DNA of 64,000 nucleotides, from assembly GCF_003185655.1 (NCBI RefSeq), contig NZ_QHJQ01000004.1, positions 303,258 through 367,257 on the forward strand, read 5' to 3'. The stretch is from Coraliomargarita sinensis (GTDB taxonomy: Bacteria; Verrucomicrobiota; Verrucomicrobiia; Opitutales; Coraliomargaritaceae). Under the pieces are notes generated by a model that worked only from the letters and a program-made list of their open reading frames with translations, made no database searches and was not told the DNA's origin. Each line of letters begins with the position of its first letter. Positions within the stretch are counted from its first letter, which is position 1. Both the position numbers and the translations under genes were made by a program. This document shows, piece after piece, positions 1-8,880 of the stretch.

Positions 1-626
1 CCCCAGCCATGCCAGCGGCGCCAGCGCGTCATGAATGCCGTGACCTTGGTCACGTCCTTAATGACACCGGCCTCAGACCAGGCTTTAAATTGGAAATAGT
101 TTGCCCCGGAGTGCCCCTGGTTGCCCATCTGAGTCACGACGCCCGTTTTCTCCTCCATTTGCATGAGTCGCTCGCACTGGCCAAAGGTGTGGGCCAGAGG
201 CTTCTCGACATAGACGTGTTTGCCCAGATCCATGGCGAGCATGGTCGCGCAGAAGTGGGAGTGATCGGGAGTGGCAATCAAGACCGCATCGATCTGATCG
301 GCCATGCGGTCGAACATAACCCGGAAGTCGGTGAAGCGTTTGGCTTTCGGGTGGGCGTTCAGCGTGCCCTGGACATGCTCACCTTCCAGGTCGACATCGC
401 AGAGCGCCACCACATTGCAGTGGCCGGACTGGACCATTTGTTTGCGGTCCCTGTCGCCCTGGTGACCGATCCCGATCACGGCGAGATTCACTTTTTCGTT
501 CGGAGCAACGAGGCCACTACGGCGATTTCCCAGCGCGATGTAGGAGGGCAAAATTGTCACGGCACCAAAAACGGCGCTCGACTTGAGGAATTCGCGGCGG
601 GTAACGGAGTTTTTATTTGTTTTCAT
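1..626 (-). CDS. Gfo/Idh/MocA family oxidoreductase with Tat signal (partial, 3' end outside window)
   Basis: Read on the minus strand, an ATG at 626 opens a frame that stays open to the window edge, about 208 codons. The N-terminus carries a twin-arginine leader ([14 protein letters not shown]), so the protein is probably exported folded. A Rossmann segment follows ([16 protein letters not shown], with a degenerate GxGxxG), then ALCDVD, and the family hallmark VEKPLAHT about 140 residues in. Proteins of this family are NAD(P)-dependent sugar or inositol dehydrogenases; Tat-exported members are numerous in Verrucomicrobiota and Planctomycetota and their substrates are mostly unknown. The opposite-strand frame over 9-677 is a shadow. 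The next gene, a beta-helix protein on the same strand, ends 86 bp upstream of this start. Family call is firm, substrate unknown. Confidence 0.9.
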   Translation of the reverse strand, partial: MKTNKNSVTRREFLKSSAVFGAVTILPSYIALGNRRSGLVAPNEKVNLAVIGIGHQGDRDRKQMVQSGHCNVVALCDVDLEGEHVQGTLNAHPKAKRFTDFRVMFDRMADQIDAVLIATPDHSHFCATMLAMDLGKHVYVEKPLAHTFGQCERLMQMEEKTGVVTQMGNQGHSGANYFQFKAWSEAGVIKDVTKVTAFMTRWRRWHGW

Positions 627-711
627 AAATTTGCTATTTCATGGTTTGCTTCGGACGGAAGGATTCCAAAAAGCTAAGGTTAAAAAAGGGGAGACAGATT
701 AAGGTTAGGAC

Positions 712-3078
712 TCATTCTTTTAAGTTGATTGATTTCCCGGCCGCTCCGATTCCCAATTCTTTGATGTGTATCCAAGGGCCACCGTAGCCATCAGCTCCGG
801 TAACGGTGAATTTGACGTAGCGGGCAGTGACCGGATCGAAGCTGTCCGAGACGACGCCATGACTCCGATTCTTTGTCTGATCGACAATCGTCTCGTAGCC
901 CGCATCGACCATGTTGGATGTTTCGACTTTATACTGGTAGGCCCGGTTCGAACCGAGTGTGACTTTGATAACATCGATGGGGCTGGGGGTATTTAAATCG
1001 ACAATCACCCAGGCCGGATAACCGCTGGTGACGGTCCATGATGTCGAATAATCCCCATCCAGTAGATACAAAGGCGGGTCTTTAAAGCTCCCCTCCGAGT
1101 GATCCGTAATATAAGGTGCCAGCGGTCCGAGGTGGGAGATCTCATTATCCCGGATTTCCGTGGCCGAGACATGCTTCGCCAGGATGGCCGGGATTTGTCG
1201 TTCGGGGTCCAGCATTTTAATGACATTGCCGGTAACCGAACCATTGCTGACCGAGTCCAGATAGATCGCACATTGACCCGCAGTCGACCTGCTGCCTCCG
1301 TTGTAATAAGACTCGGAAAGTTCGATATAATTGTCACGGACGACCAGATTATGGACGTGATTCGCAGACACTGCGGGGGTATTGATGCCGTAAAAGGAAT
1401 TGTTCTCGACGATGATGTTTACGAGGACGGTCGCTCCGTCGTTCAAATTCCACTCCGGAACTGCAAATCGAAGGACGCCGACATCCTGCAACTTCATCGG
1501 AATGGCTCGAAAGACGTTTTTCCGAATCGTAACATTATGGGCAAGCGGTCCCTCCCACCAGTAGAAGTGGGAGCCCGCATGAAGTTCATCACGGTTTCGA
1601 ATAAAGAGGCAGTTTTCAATCAGTGTTCGCTTGGCGGCTTTTAAAGTGATGGGTTCGGCGGACGCATCGTGAAAGTAGGAATTTCGCACGACGAAGCTGT
1701 CCGGTCCGCTCGCAGGGCCAGCAGTTGTAAATACCCAGGACCACTGACTCACCTCGACCGGGCTTTTCAGTTTCACGTAGAAGGATTTATTGATCCAGCC
1801 ATCCCGGTAATTATTGTCCTGTGATTCGCAGAAAACACGCCACTGCGCTTCGATCTGATCGGTCATTTCCCCGGGTGCCTCGGCGATTTCCGATACGACT
1901 GCGCTTTGTTTCTCTCCCGTTTCATAGTCACGGATTGTCAAAGTATTGCCGATTTTCGGACTGGTTCTGCCTGTGATCAGAATCACATCGGGTTTGATCT
2001 GTTGGTAGACCGAATTCACCTTCAGCATCAGGTTGATGCCATCATCGGTATGCGCACCGAACTCACAGCCGTCTATCAGGACAAAGCCCTCAGTCACGAG
2101 GAACTGTCCCGCGCTTCCCCCGTGAATCCGGTTGGTCCCAGGAGCGGGTCGCAAACGGATATTTCTGAACGTCAGGTCGCCGACTCCTTTCCTCACATCC
2201 CAACCGCCTCCGACATAGGAATCAATCCCATCAACGGTAATTCCATAGGAACTCCGGACGCGCAGGGTCGAAGAGACTCCCTTATTACGGTCCATCACAA
2301 TAATATTCCCGACCTGGACAGCTTTGCCCCTGCCCAGGGAAACTTGAACACTACGGTCACCGACTAAGCTGGGGTTGGAGTATTTACTTTGATGCTGTTC
2401 AATACCCCGGCCCTGGCTGTCGAAAATGAGCCGATGCCCTTTTTCTGCCAGATCGCTGATTGCATAGCCCTGCGGCACGTAGACAGTGGCAAGATCCTCG
2501 TCGAGCGCTTCGATACGGCCGTGGACATACGTCAAATCGGTCGAGTCGACGGTGCAGGGCCCCTTCACGGTGATGTTTTTGGAATTTTCGATACCCAAAA
2601 ACCCACCGGCTTCCATCATGAAATCGCAATTCGCGATGTTCAGTGTAAAGTTTTCCGCATTATCGATTCGTATGCCGCCTTCGGCAAAGCGATAAAACCC
2701 CGGCTCTGCGGTATAGCTTGCATCGCCGCGGTCGATGGCAGCCTGAATCTCGTCCAGCAAAATTGCCCCGGCTTTACGCTGCGCCGCCTCCTCTTCAGAG
2801 CCGTAGGTGACTGCGTAGGTCGGGTTATCGAAGCTGTAATTGCGGTGAAAGGCCTGAACCCCGAAACGCGCTTCCATTTCCTTCATCACACTATCCGGCG
2901 CACCGACATGAACTTCTTCACTTTTGAGGCCCTCCTGTGGGGCCGCCCCGCCCGGATTGGAATCGGCAAAAGCGCCGGAAGGGTTCAGATAAATGCCAAG
3001 TGGCAGAACCAGAAGCCCGAAAAAGAGCAAAATCCAGTTGTCTGGATTCTTTGAAGATCTGATTGGATTTTCAAACAT
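712..3078 (-). CDS. Secreted parallel beta-helix protein, GH110-like, with C-terminal F5/8 type C domain
   Basis: About 788 aa from the ATG at 3078; an in-frame ATG at 3123 adds 15 residues, but 3078 aligns best with the paralogue starting at 23625. Residues 10-35 form a hydrophobic signal or anchor. Residues ~45-650 are rich in N-x-T/V-V-x-N-N type beta-helix turns (ENFTLNIANCDF, TIRKNVFRAIP, VTGNVIKMLD). An invariant FGAHTDDGIN segment (Asp-Asp at about 345/346) occupies a position like the Asp pair in GH110 galactosidases. Residues ~660-780 read as a discoidin/F5-8C carbohydrate-binding domain (DGDYSTSWTV, ARYVKFTVTGADG). Two paralogues lie in the window. Probably a secreted glycoside hydrolase on algal galactan; catalysis is inferred, not shown. 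It may be last in an operon with 3168-3923 and 3960-7379. Confidence 0.8.
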   Translation of the reverse strand: MFENPIRSSKNPDNWILLFFGLLVLPLGIYLNPSGAFADSNPGGAAPQEGLKSEEVHVGAPDSVMKEMEARFGVQAFHRNYSFDNPTYAVTYGSEEEAAQRKAGAILLDEIQAAIDRGDASYTAEPGFYRFAEGGIRIDNAENFTLNIANCDFMMEAGGFLGIENSKNITVKGPCTVDSTDLTYVHGRIEALDEDLATVYVPQGYAISDLAEKGHRLIFDSQGRGIEQHQSKYSNPSLVGDRSVQVSLGRGKAVQVGNIIVMDRNKGVSSTLRVRSSYGITVDGIDSYVGGGWDVRKGVGDLTFRNIRLRPAPGTNRIHGGSAGQFLVTEGFVLIDGCEFGAHTDDGINLMLKVNSVYQQIKPDVILITGRTSPKIGNTLTIRDYETGEKQSAVVSEIAEAPGEMTDQIEAQWRVFCESQDNNYRDGWINKSFYVKLKSPVEVSQWSWVFTTAGPASGPDSFVVRNSYFHDASAEPITLKAAKRTLIENCLFIRNRDELHAGSHFYWWEGPLAHNVTIRKNVFRAIPMKLQDVGVLRFAVPEWNLNDGATVLVNIIVENNSFYGINTPAVSANHVHNLVVRDNYIELSESYYNGGSRSTAGQCAIYLDSVSNGSVTGNVIKMLDPERQIPAILAKHVSATEIRDNEISHLGPLAPYITDHSEGSFKDPPLYLLDGDYSTSWTVTSGYPAWVIVDLNTPSPIDVIKVTLGSNRAYQYKVETSNMVDAGYETIVDQTKNRSHGVVSDSFDPVTARYVKFTVTGADGYGGPWIHIKELGIGAAGKSINLKE

Positions 3079-3167
3079 GAAGCAAAATAATAAGAAAAGA
3101 TTTCGGTCGTAACTCGGGTCCATTAATTCGGGAGAATTAGTATTATCCTCCCCGCACCAGTGTGAGA

Positions 3168-3923
3168 CTAGCGGTCTATCCTCACGAAGTTCAGTTCCCA
3201 GTGAACTTTGTTTCCCCGGGTGAAAGGCACGAGTACGGCAGCGATCGGTTTCTCCGGTTCCCGATAGGTAATGAGCCGACTGTGCGTCAGCTTGTAGTTG
3301 TCTCCGCTTGCGGCTGCAATTTTTAGATTAAATTGGAAGGATCCGTTCAAATTTGTGGGAATCGAGACCGATTTGCGGGCGGGGATTTCCACCGGAGCGT
3401 CTTCGTTTATCTTTGCAAAGATATTAGTCGCTCCCGCATTGATTAAGAAAAGGCTTCCCCCGGGTGCGGTTTTTTCATCTGCGGCGACCGGGAAAAACCG
3501 AACTTCCCCCGGCTTTGAAAGATTGAAAAGGAGGTAATGCTCGGCATCCTTAAGTTGTGATTCATCGATCTGGGCAACGGGCAAATAGACCGTCTCTTCT
3601 TCGACAACAGTGCGTTTGAACACCTGAAAGGGCAGCAGACCGTCGTATTCGTGCTTGAGCCCCACCCCGCCATATCGAGCGCTGATCGGGCGGTACTGCT
3701 TTTCGTCTTTGTAATAGAGCGGATTGTGCGGCGAGCCAAGATCGGTTCCAAAGGATGAACTCCGCATATCATGGGGGGTATAAGACTGGAAGCTAAAGCT
3801 TGCCCGGGGTTGGGAGCTTTCTGGCTGCGCTTGTACCTGTGGGGAAGCGCCAAACCAGCCCAAAAATACCACACATAATAAGGGAAAAAAATAGTCTCGT
3901 CGCTGCATCGGATGGGGTTTCAT
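3168..3923 (-). CDS. Hypothetical secreted protein, partner of the prepilin-like gene
   Basis: A 251-aa protein with a clear Sec signal (hydrophobic FPLLCVVFLGWFGASPQVQA, then Ala-Gln). The mature part has no motif I recognise: charged N-terminal half, then beta-rich stretches (KPGEVRFFPVAADE, GSFQFNLKIAAAS) that could form a carbohydrate-binding or Ig-like fold. It starts 36 bp after the stop of the large prepilin-like gene on the same strand and is followed by the beta-helix gene, so the three are probably co-transcribed from the promoter at 7605-7666. Function unknown. A small secreted protein next to a giant pilin-like protein resembles the cassettes seen in Verrucomicrobiota, but this is context only. 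Confidence 0.7.
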   Translation of the reverse strand: MKPHPMQRRDYFFPLLCVVFLGWFGASPQVQAQPESSQPRASFSFQSYTPHDMRSSSFGTDLGSPHNPLYYKDEKQYRPISARYGGVGLKHEYDGLLPFQVFKRTVVEEETVYLPVAQIDESQLKDAEHYLLFNLSKPGEVRFFPVAADEKTAPGGSLFLINAGATNIFAKINEDAPVEIPARKSVSIPTNLNGSFQFNLKIAAASGDNYKLTHSRLITYREPEKPIAAVLVPFTRGNKVHWELNFVRIDR

Positions 3924-3959
3924 CGTGGGGTAGTGCGTGGTGGATCGTAAGTGAGTCCG

Positions 3960-6900
3960 TCAAAGCGTTTTCTCATCGATCCACTTAAACTCGATCAACT
4001 TGAACTGTCGTCCAAAGTCGATGTTGGTTTGGGAGCTGAGCGCATCTGGAGAAATTTCGGGGTCATCCGCCGGATCGAGATAATTCGGCACGCGTTGAAT
4101 GATCGCTTCGCAATAGGCTCTCGCGCCCTGCTTACCAGTGGCAAAACGTGTGCTCTCCCCATATGCCCGAATCTTAAAAGTGTCCGAGCGCGGCGATAGG
4201 ATCGGCCCCAACCTTTGAAGCAGGTGGCCCTGCGACAGATGGCCGGGGGCACCTTCCATGTAAGCCCCCATCACCGCAGGACGATTGGGAACATTTTCGG
4301 GGTCGCGCAGATGCTTGTTCTCAGCGTATTCAAAAAAGTCCTGATCCGGATTTCCTTCGAAAGCACTGTTGAGACCCACCTTCTCAATCGCGGCTTGGAG
4401 TGTTCCAAAATAGCGTCGATCCTTAGCCAGATCCGCCAGAGTGGGTTGATCTGGAAGGTTAGCACCGTCTTCTGTAAAATTATCGCCCGGCCCTTGTTGG
4501 AAAATCCTTCGATTGACAAAACCGGAAAGACTGAGAAAGGGGCCTCTCGATTTGACCTCGGCGACGATGGCTGCAGCCAGCTCGTTGATTTGATCACGCT
4601 CCAATCGGCGATAGCCACCATACAGCTCGGTGGATTCGATACTTCCACCCTCGGGGAACGGACCCATCACTGGTTTGGGACTGTCGACGAAGGGGGACTG
4701 GTCGGTATTTTGGAAGGATACCCCGGTCGATGTCGTCACATCCTGTCCATAAAATTGCGACAGAAGCGCCTCCCAAGCACGCACCGAAGTCGAATTGATG
4801 TTGAACGCGCCATCGATCCCCAACAAGGATGCCGCAGTTCTGAAATCATAGAGTGCTTCCACTTGATCTCCAGGGAGGGGGGCCGTCCCCCCCTGCAAGG
4901 AGACAATTTTGCCGTTGCTTAAGGGAAAATCGGGCACGGAAGAAGGTTCCGGAAGCGTCGAAAAGAAAAAACGATCCCAGAATTGACGATTGGCAATCCA
5001 TCGGCTGTCACGCAGCCGACCATTCTCGTATTCATTGAACGGCACCCCCATGTCGGCACGGCCTTCTCCGATGATTATGGGTGGCCCAAAATTTTGTTTC
5101 CCGCTATGATCCACCGAGGTGATGTCGAGATGGCGGAGATGCCCGACGGACGTGATTGATTCATCCTCTTTCGGGAGCGAAAAGTAAGCAGCCCGCTCAC
5201 TGCCCAAAGGTCGGTCCGAATAACCGAGAAAAGTTGCTTTATTATCGGAGTGGGCATCAAAAACAGTATTTTCAAAGGTCTCTCCCGCTCGTCCGTGGAA
5301 CGGATTGTTCCGCGGAATAAATCGACTGTAATTGGCATTTCTGTTTTTATAATAATTGGTTCCACCGGAACCTGGGAGATCGGGAGTCCCAAGCAAGGGG
5401 GCTCTTGGATTCAATCTCACCAAAGGCCGGTGGTGAATAAACTCAGCTGTCGCATCATCATTTTCCGCAAAGTAATCGTAAATCTTTGAACCCTTTTGCC
5501 CAAGCTGAAACTCGATGCCGACTGGGACCGATTCGTCATTTGAACTAAAGGGTTGGATTTTCTGACCTGGAATTAATCCAATTGGAATGACAAAGGGGCT
5601 CGAGCCTTTGTCATCGGTTCCAAAAACCGTCCCGGGTTGAATGTAATCCTCGTTTACACGATCTCTGACGCCACTGCCGAAATACATGTCCCTAACATTA
5701 ATTGCCGAGTTATCGAATCCATTCAACGAAAGCTTCAATTGCCATCTAAGTCCGTCACTAACTCTAATATCCATCGTCAAATTACTGTTGTTCAAATCCG
5801 AGGGGTCCACATCGAACACCTTGTCGGCATCGATATAAAGGCCACATTGGTTCAATCCCTCCTCCATTAAAAATCCGGGATCACTTTCTTCTTCACTTGG
5901 GCTATTCGCAGACAAGGTAAAGACCCGGGACTCACCGGGCGGAATCACGACCGCATCAGTGTCCGTACCCTTCAACTCGAAATTATACCAATTATATCTT
6001 CCGAGGAAAGGATCGAAGTCGCTTTCCTCTTCGGATACCCATCTGTTACTCGCATCAAAATATCCAACCGTGTAGTCAATTCTGAACGGGTATGCAGTCA
6101 TAAAATGGAAACCGTAACCATTTTCGGCATTAATCGTCACATCGTAGGGATTCCACAAAACAACAGCGGGAACTCCGTAAACCCGGGGACGGTAGCTTGG
6201 GTTTCCGGTATCCGGGTCAGACCCTTCGTCAACCAGACGAAAGGCCAAATAAAATTGGAATTTTTCGATTACGGGCATGACGGGGAATTGAGTTGTCACA
6301 GCAGGATCCTGTGACGCATCCTTTTCGATACGGCGCGCCTGATAAACATCGCCGACAGCGGTATCGATCAACTCCTGGTAGAGCCGCAAAACATTCCACC
6401 GAGGGCCCTCATAAGGCGGAGCCGACTTATAAGGCTGGAAAAGACGCTCGCCCGGCATCAGGGGTAAAAACTCGCTGTTAAACTCCGATTCGTCCAAACG
6501 CATAGCCGTCGTCAGATCGTAGCGAAGCCCCCCCCGCAGCGTGTCGGTCAACAAGCCGGTGCCATGGAAAGTGACATCATACTCCAGAGGGCCTGCGGCC
6601 TCGGGATCCTCCATCGTCTCCGAAACCAAAGCGAGGTCGTAAACCCGGCGCCAGTCGGAGGGCTCTGCGATATCGGCATCCTCCAACTCGGTGAAAGCGC
6701 TCACACCATTGCCCTCCGGAAGGAGCAATTTGTTCGGGTCCGCTTCATAATCTTCAACCACTGCGTTCAATTTGGTCTTTACCCCTTCGTCGCTGATCCA
6801 GTATGCGAATGCCCCGTCCGAAAATGATTCCCTGGGCACGCGGACTCCCGGGTGGAACGCCGCTTCCTCAGCAGCTCCTCTGGCTCTCGCCAGCCGGACC

Positions 6901-7379
6901 GCCTCAGCGGTACCTTCGACACCTTCTTTTGGAGAAACACGAAGCGGGTCTGTTGCCGAGTTTCCACTTACGAGCCATGTAACCAATTCCGCGCGGGCCC
7001 TGGGGTCCAAACCCTCCGGAAAATCATCCGGCTCCTCCACCTTGGGCTGATGCCACACGCCAGTCCAGGCGGGTTCGGCCACGCCTTCCATAATTAGAGT
7101 GCTTGGGTCCTCGTCGAGGATTTCAGCTCGCGCACTCACCCGTTGATCGCGGCCCATGGACTCCTGCAAGCGCCCCATTGCAATCTGTAAACCGAGCAAG
7201 GCGTTTTGACGAGCTTCCAATCGTTCTTCCGCGCTCTCTGCCGCTTGCGTTTCGACGCGAACGAGCGCTGCCAGAGCGATGCCCAATACGAGAATAAAGC
7301 CCATCACGGAAAGACTTGCGATTAGGGCAAACCCGGACTGAGCATTCTTTTTTGGAAACTGGCTAAGAGCGTGCGGCAT
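3960..7379 (-). CDS. Giant prepilin-like protein (Verru_Chthon cassette A-like)
   Basis: About 1139 aa from the ATG at 7379; a GTG at 7391 is an alternative start. Near the N-terminus is a type IV prepilin-like segment: a short basic leader, Gly-Phe (SGFALIASLSVMGFILVLG), a long hydrophobic helix and a following amphipathic helix (RVETQAAESAEERLEARQNA). This resembles PilX/GspK-type minor pilins, though the passenger is far larger than in those families. The remaining ~1050 residues are acidic and Asn/Pro-rich, without a recognised enzymatic motif. Verrucomicrobiota carry such giant prepilin proteins in the rare Verru_Chthon cassettes; I propose that match from recollection of architecture, not a search. 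It is the first gene after operator/promoter copy A, which puts a surface-appendage protein in the putative sugar regulon. Confidence 0.65.
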   Translation of the reverse strand: MPHALSQFPKKNAQSGFALIASLSVMGFILVLGIALAALVRVETQAAESAEERLEARQNALLGLQIAMGRLQESMGRDQRVSARAEILDEDPSTLIMEGVAEPAWTGVWHQPKVEEPDDFPEGLDPRARAELVTWLVSGNSATDPLRVSPKEGVEGTAEAVRLARARGAAEEAAFHPGVRVPRESFSDGAFAYWISDEGVKTKLNAVVEDYEADPNKLLLPEGNGVSAFTELEDADIAEPSDWRRVYDLALVSETMEDPEAAGPLEYDVTFHGTGLLTDTLRGGLRYDLTTAMRLDESEFNSEFLPLMPGERLFQPYKSAPPYEGPRWNVLRLYQELIDTAVGDVYQARRIEKDASQDPAVTTQFPVMPVIEKFQFYLAFRLVDEGSDPDTGNPSYRPRVYGVPAVVLWNPYDVTINAENGYGFHFMTAYPFRIDYTVGYFDASNRWVSEEESDFDPFLGRYNWYNFELKGTDTDAVVIPPGESRVFTLSANSPSEEESDPGFLMEEGLNQCGLYIDADKVFDVDPSDLNNSNLTMDIRVSDGLRWQLKLSLNGFDNSAINVRDMYFGSGVRDRVNEDYIQPGTVFGTDDKGSSPFVIPIGLIPGQKIQPFSSNDESVPVGIEFQLGQKGSKIYDYFAENDDATAEFIHHRPLVRLNPRAPLLGTPDLPGSGGTNYYKNRNANYSRFIPRNNPFHGRAGETFENTVFDAHSDNKATFLGYSDRPLGSERAAYFSLPKEDESITSVGHLRHLDITSVDHSGKQNFGPPIIIGEGRADMGVPFNEYENGRLRDSRWIANRQFWDRFFFSTLPEPSSVPDFPLSNGKIVSLQGGTAPLPGDQVEALYDFRTAASLLGIDGAFNINSTSVRAWEALLSQFYGQDVTTSTGVSFQNTDQSPFVDSPKPVMGPFPEGGSIESTELYGGYRRLERDQINELAAAIVAEVKSRGPFLSLSGFVNRRIFQQGPGDNFTEDGANLPDQPTLADLAKDRRYFGTLQAAIEKVGLNSAFEGNPDQDFFEYAENKHLRDPENVPNRPAVMGAYMEGAPGHLSQGHLLQRLGPILSPRSDTFKIRAYGESTRFATGKQGARAYCEAIIQRVPNYLDPADDPEISPDALSSQTNIDFGRQFKLIEFKWIDEKTL

Positions 7380-7604
7380 GGGGTAAGTCACTGTAAAATC
7401 TGGCTGCTGAAATCAGTTACCAAATTGAAATAACATCAAAGACTGGGGAAATAATCGATCTCTTTGTATAAAGCCATACTCAGTTTTTTTTGAATCTCAT
7501 CCCCTTTAGCAGATAGCCACGCTGACCGCTGTTACGGTAGATTTCCCGGATGGGAATCCGCCATATCTTTTGCAGGCTTTGGGCATCGTTATTTGTAGAC
7601 CCAC

Positions 7605-7666
7605 AAAATACCACAGTGCCTGCCTTCCTGTCATTGAACTTTCGCGGATTTATTTTGAACTTTTGC
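7605..7666 (-). promoter_or_regulatory. Putative XylR-regulated promoter, copy A
   Basis: On the minus strand two direct half-sites, GCAAAAGTTCAA at 7666-7655 and GCGAAAGTTCAA (one mismatch) at 7645-7634, repeat with a period of exactly 21 bp. After 23 bp comes a -10-like TATTTT (7610-7605) preceded by TGTGG, an extended -10. It points at the prepilin-like gene, whose start is about 215 bp further on. The leader between is otherwise empty. Confidence 0.65.
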
Positions 7667-7699
7667 GTCGGGGGGATCAGACGAGGCCTGACGGCATTT

Positions 7700-8070
7700 A
7701 GCTCAACCTAGCGCGTATTTTGCTTGAAGCCCGAAAGCCAGGCGAGGTGACTTCTCATTGAAAAATACCATCTGTTCAATGCACTCACGCTTGATGGTTG
7801 ATACGAGACTTTTCGCATAGCCGTTTTGCTGTGGGCACCCTACCCGAGTCTGGATATTTCGACACAGGAATCTGTGAGTATCTTGCGAGACTCCTTCGTA
7901 TAAAGCGGATCATGGCCGCAGACGAAGAAACGCCTGCCTTTGAGAATGCCGTCGTAATTGTCTGTCATATTGCGGGCAACTTGTAACATCACCGCTCTAT
8001 TCACCTGGCAGCCAATGTCGCTAGGAAAATCGTCGTTTGCGTCTTCAAAGCGCTTTTTTCTGATTTTCAT
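7700..8070 (-). pseudogene. Degenerate integrase-core (rve/DDE) transposase remnant, copy 1
   Basis: The minus frame from the ATG at 8070 reads QVNRAVMLQVARNMTD, then DGILKGRRFFVCGHDPLYTK and ILTDSCVEISRLG. This is the middle of an rve-type transposase family whose usual text is close to QVARNLTD...GFLxGxRYLxxDRDxxF, so the usual RD is now GH and the frame then breaks. Downstream another frame continues the family: GYAKSLVSTIKRECIEQMVF, followed by FNEKS, ending at a stop near 7710. N-terminal and flanking parts are missing. The remnant lies directly upstream of operator copy A, and a more decayed copy sits in the same place by copy B. Confidence 0.75.
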
Positions 8071-8309
8071 AAGTCATTGGCAAGTAGAACAGTTCCTAAA
8101 GTTGAACCCCTCACGAACTCACCCAAAGCAAAAATGTCTTCGGCACTGTCAGCAGTACCATCACCGAAGGTCGGGCTGTCGGTACTCAAATCAGATGTGG
8201 TGGCGCTTCCATTCGCGACCACCCAAGACTCAATAGCAGTTGCGTTTACAGCTACTGCAGAGGCCGCGAGTGCCGCTAAAACAGTGGGGACGAAAGGTAG
8301 CGAGGCCAT
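8067..8309 (-). pseudogene. 5' fragment of a secreted protein gene, truncated at a transposase remnant
   Basis: An 80-aa frame with a good signal peptide (LPFVPTVLAALAASAVAVNA, cleavage near NATA) and about 50 residues of small polar exoprotein sequence (ADSAEDIFALGEFVRGST). It ends at a stop two bases into the start of the transposase remnant. The composition fits the beginning of a PEP-CTERM-type or adhesin-like exoprotein whose remainder has been lost. It could still be expressed as a short peptide. No family identified. Confidence 0.4.
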
Positions 8310-8357
8310 GACATTCAGATCGCCAGTTGCTTGAATGCATGGGAATTACTTAAGACA

Positions 8358-8688
8358 AACAGGTATCGTACCGGGATTCCCCCCGGATTCTCTTGGCCTG
8401 GTCGACTCGAACACAGCCAATCACCACAGGCTTGCACTTGGCAATGCCATGGAAGAGGTCGAAGGCTAGTTATGCGGTTGGGCAGTGCTCTTTGATTTCA
8501 AAATCAAAGTCGATGTTCCAGTCCATTGCCAGCGCTTCGATTGACTCGCAGTATTTGTCGAGGCGTTTGAAGACGGGGCGGATGGTTTCGCGGGTTCGGC
8601 CTTTGCCAAGCCAGAGCACCTCCTCTGGGCCTGCATCCGCAATAAGCGAAGCGTGATTCGATAGCCTTTGTCTGGCGGACTGGTCCAT
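8358..8688 (-). pseudogene. ISL3-family transposase remnant
   Basis: The minus frame reads NHASLIADAGPEEVLWLGKG, RTRETIRPVF, then MDWNIDFDFEIKEHCPTA. After a stop codon the same frame continues as LAFDLFHGIAKCKPVV and RVDQAKRIR. This order matches the DDE core of ISL3 transposases (usual text ADSxxVLWVGxGRSRxxIRPFF, AMDMNxAFDLEVKxHCP, VVYDLFHVVAKYGREV, RVDEANRLR). An in-frame stop plus missing ends show it is dead. A possible ISL3 start is cut by the right edge of the window (63917). Confidence 0.75.
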
Positions 8689-8880
8689 GGCCCGGCTTTT
8701 GAGCGAACCTGAAATTCACCTCCGGTAACTCGCGCTCCAATTTAAAACGATCGATGCGCCGGAAGGGGGGGGACGACCGGCCAAACCTCTCGATTGGTTG
8801 AGCTGCAGAAGATTGAACTGACTTTCAAGCAGCTTGCACGCAGAGGGCCAAAGGTAAAATGAGGCGCGATAATGGACTGT

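Noticed and set aside
9..677. 222-codon plus-strand frame at the window start
   Set aside because: The minus strand encodes an unmistakable Gfo/Idh/MocA oxidoreductase over the same bases.
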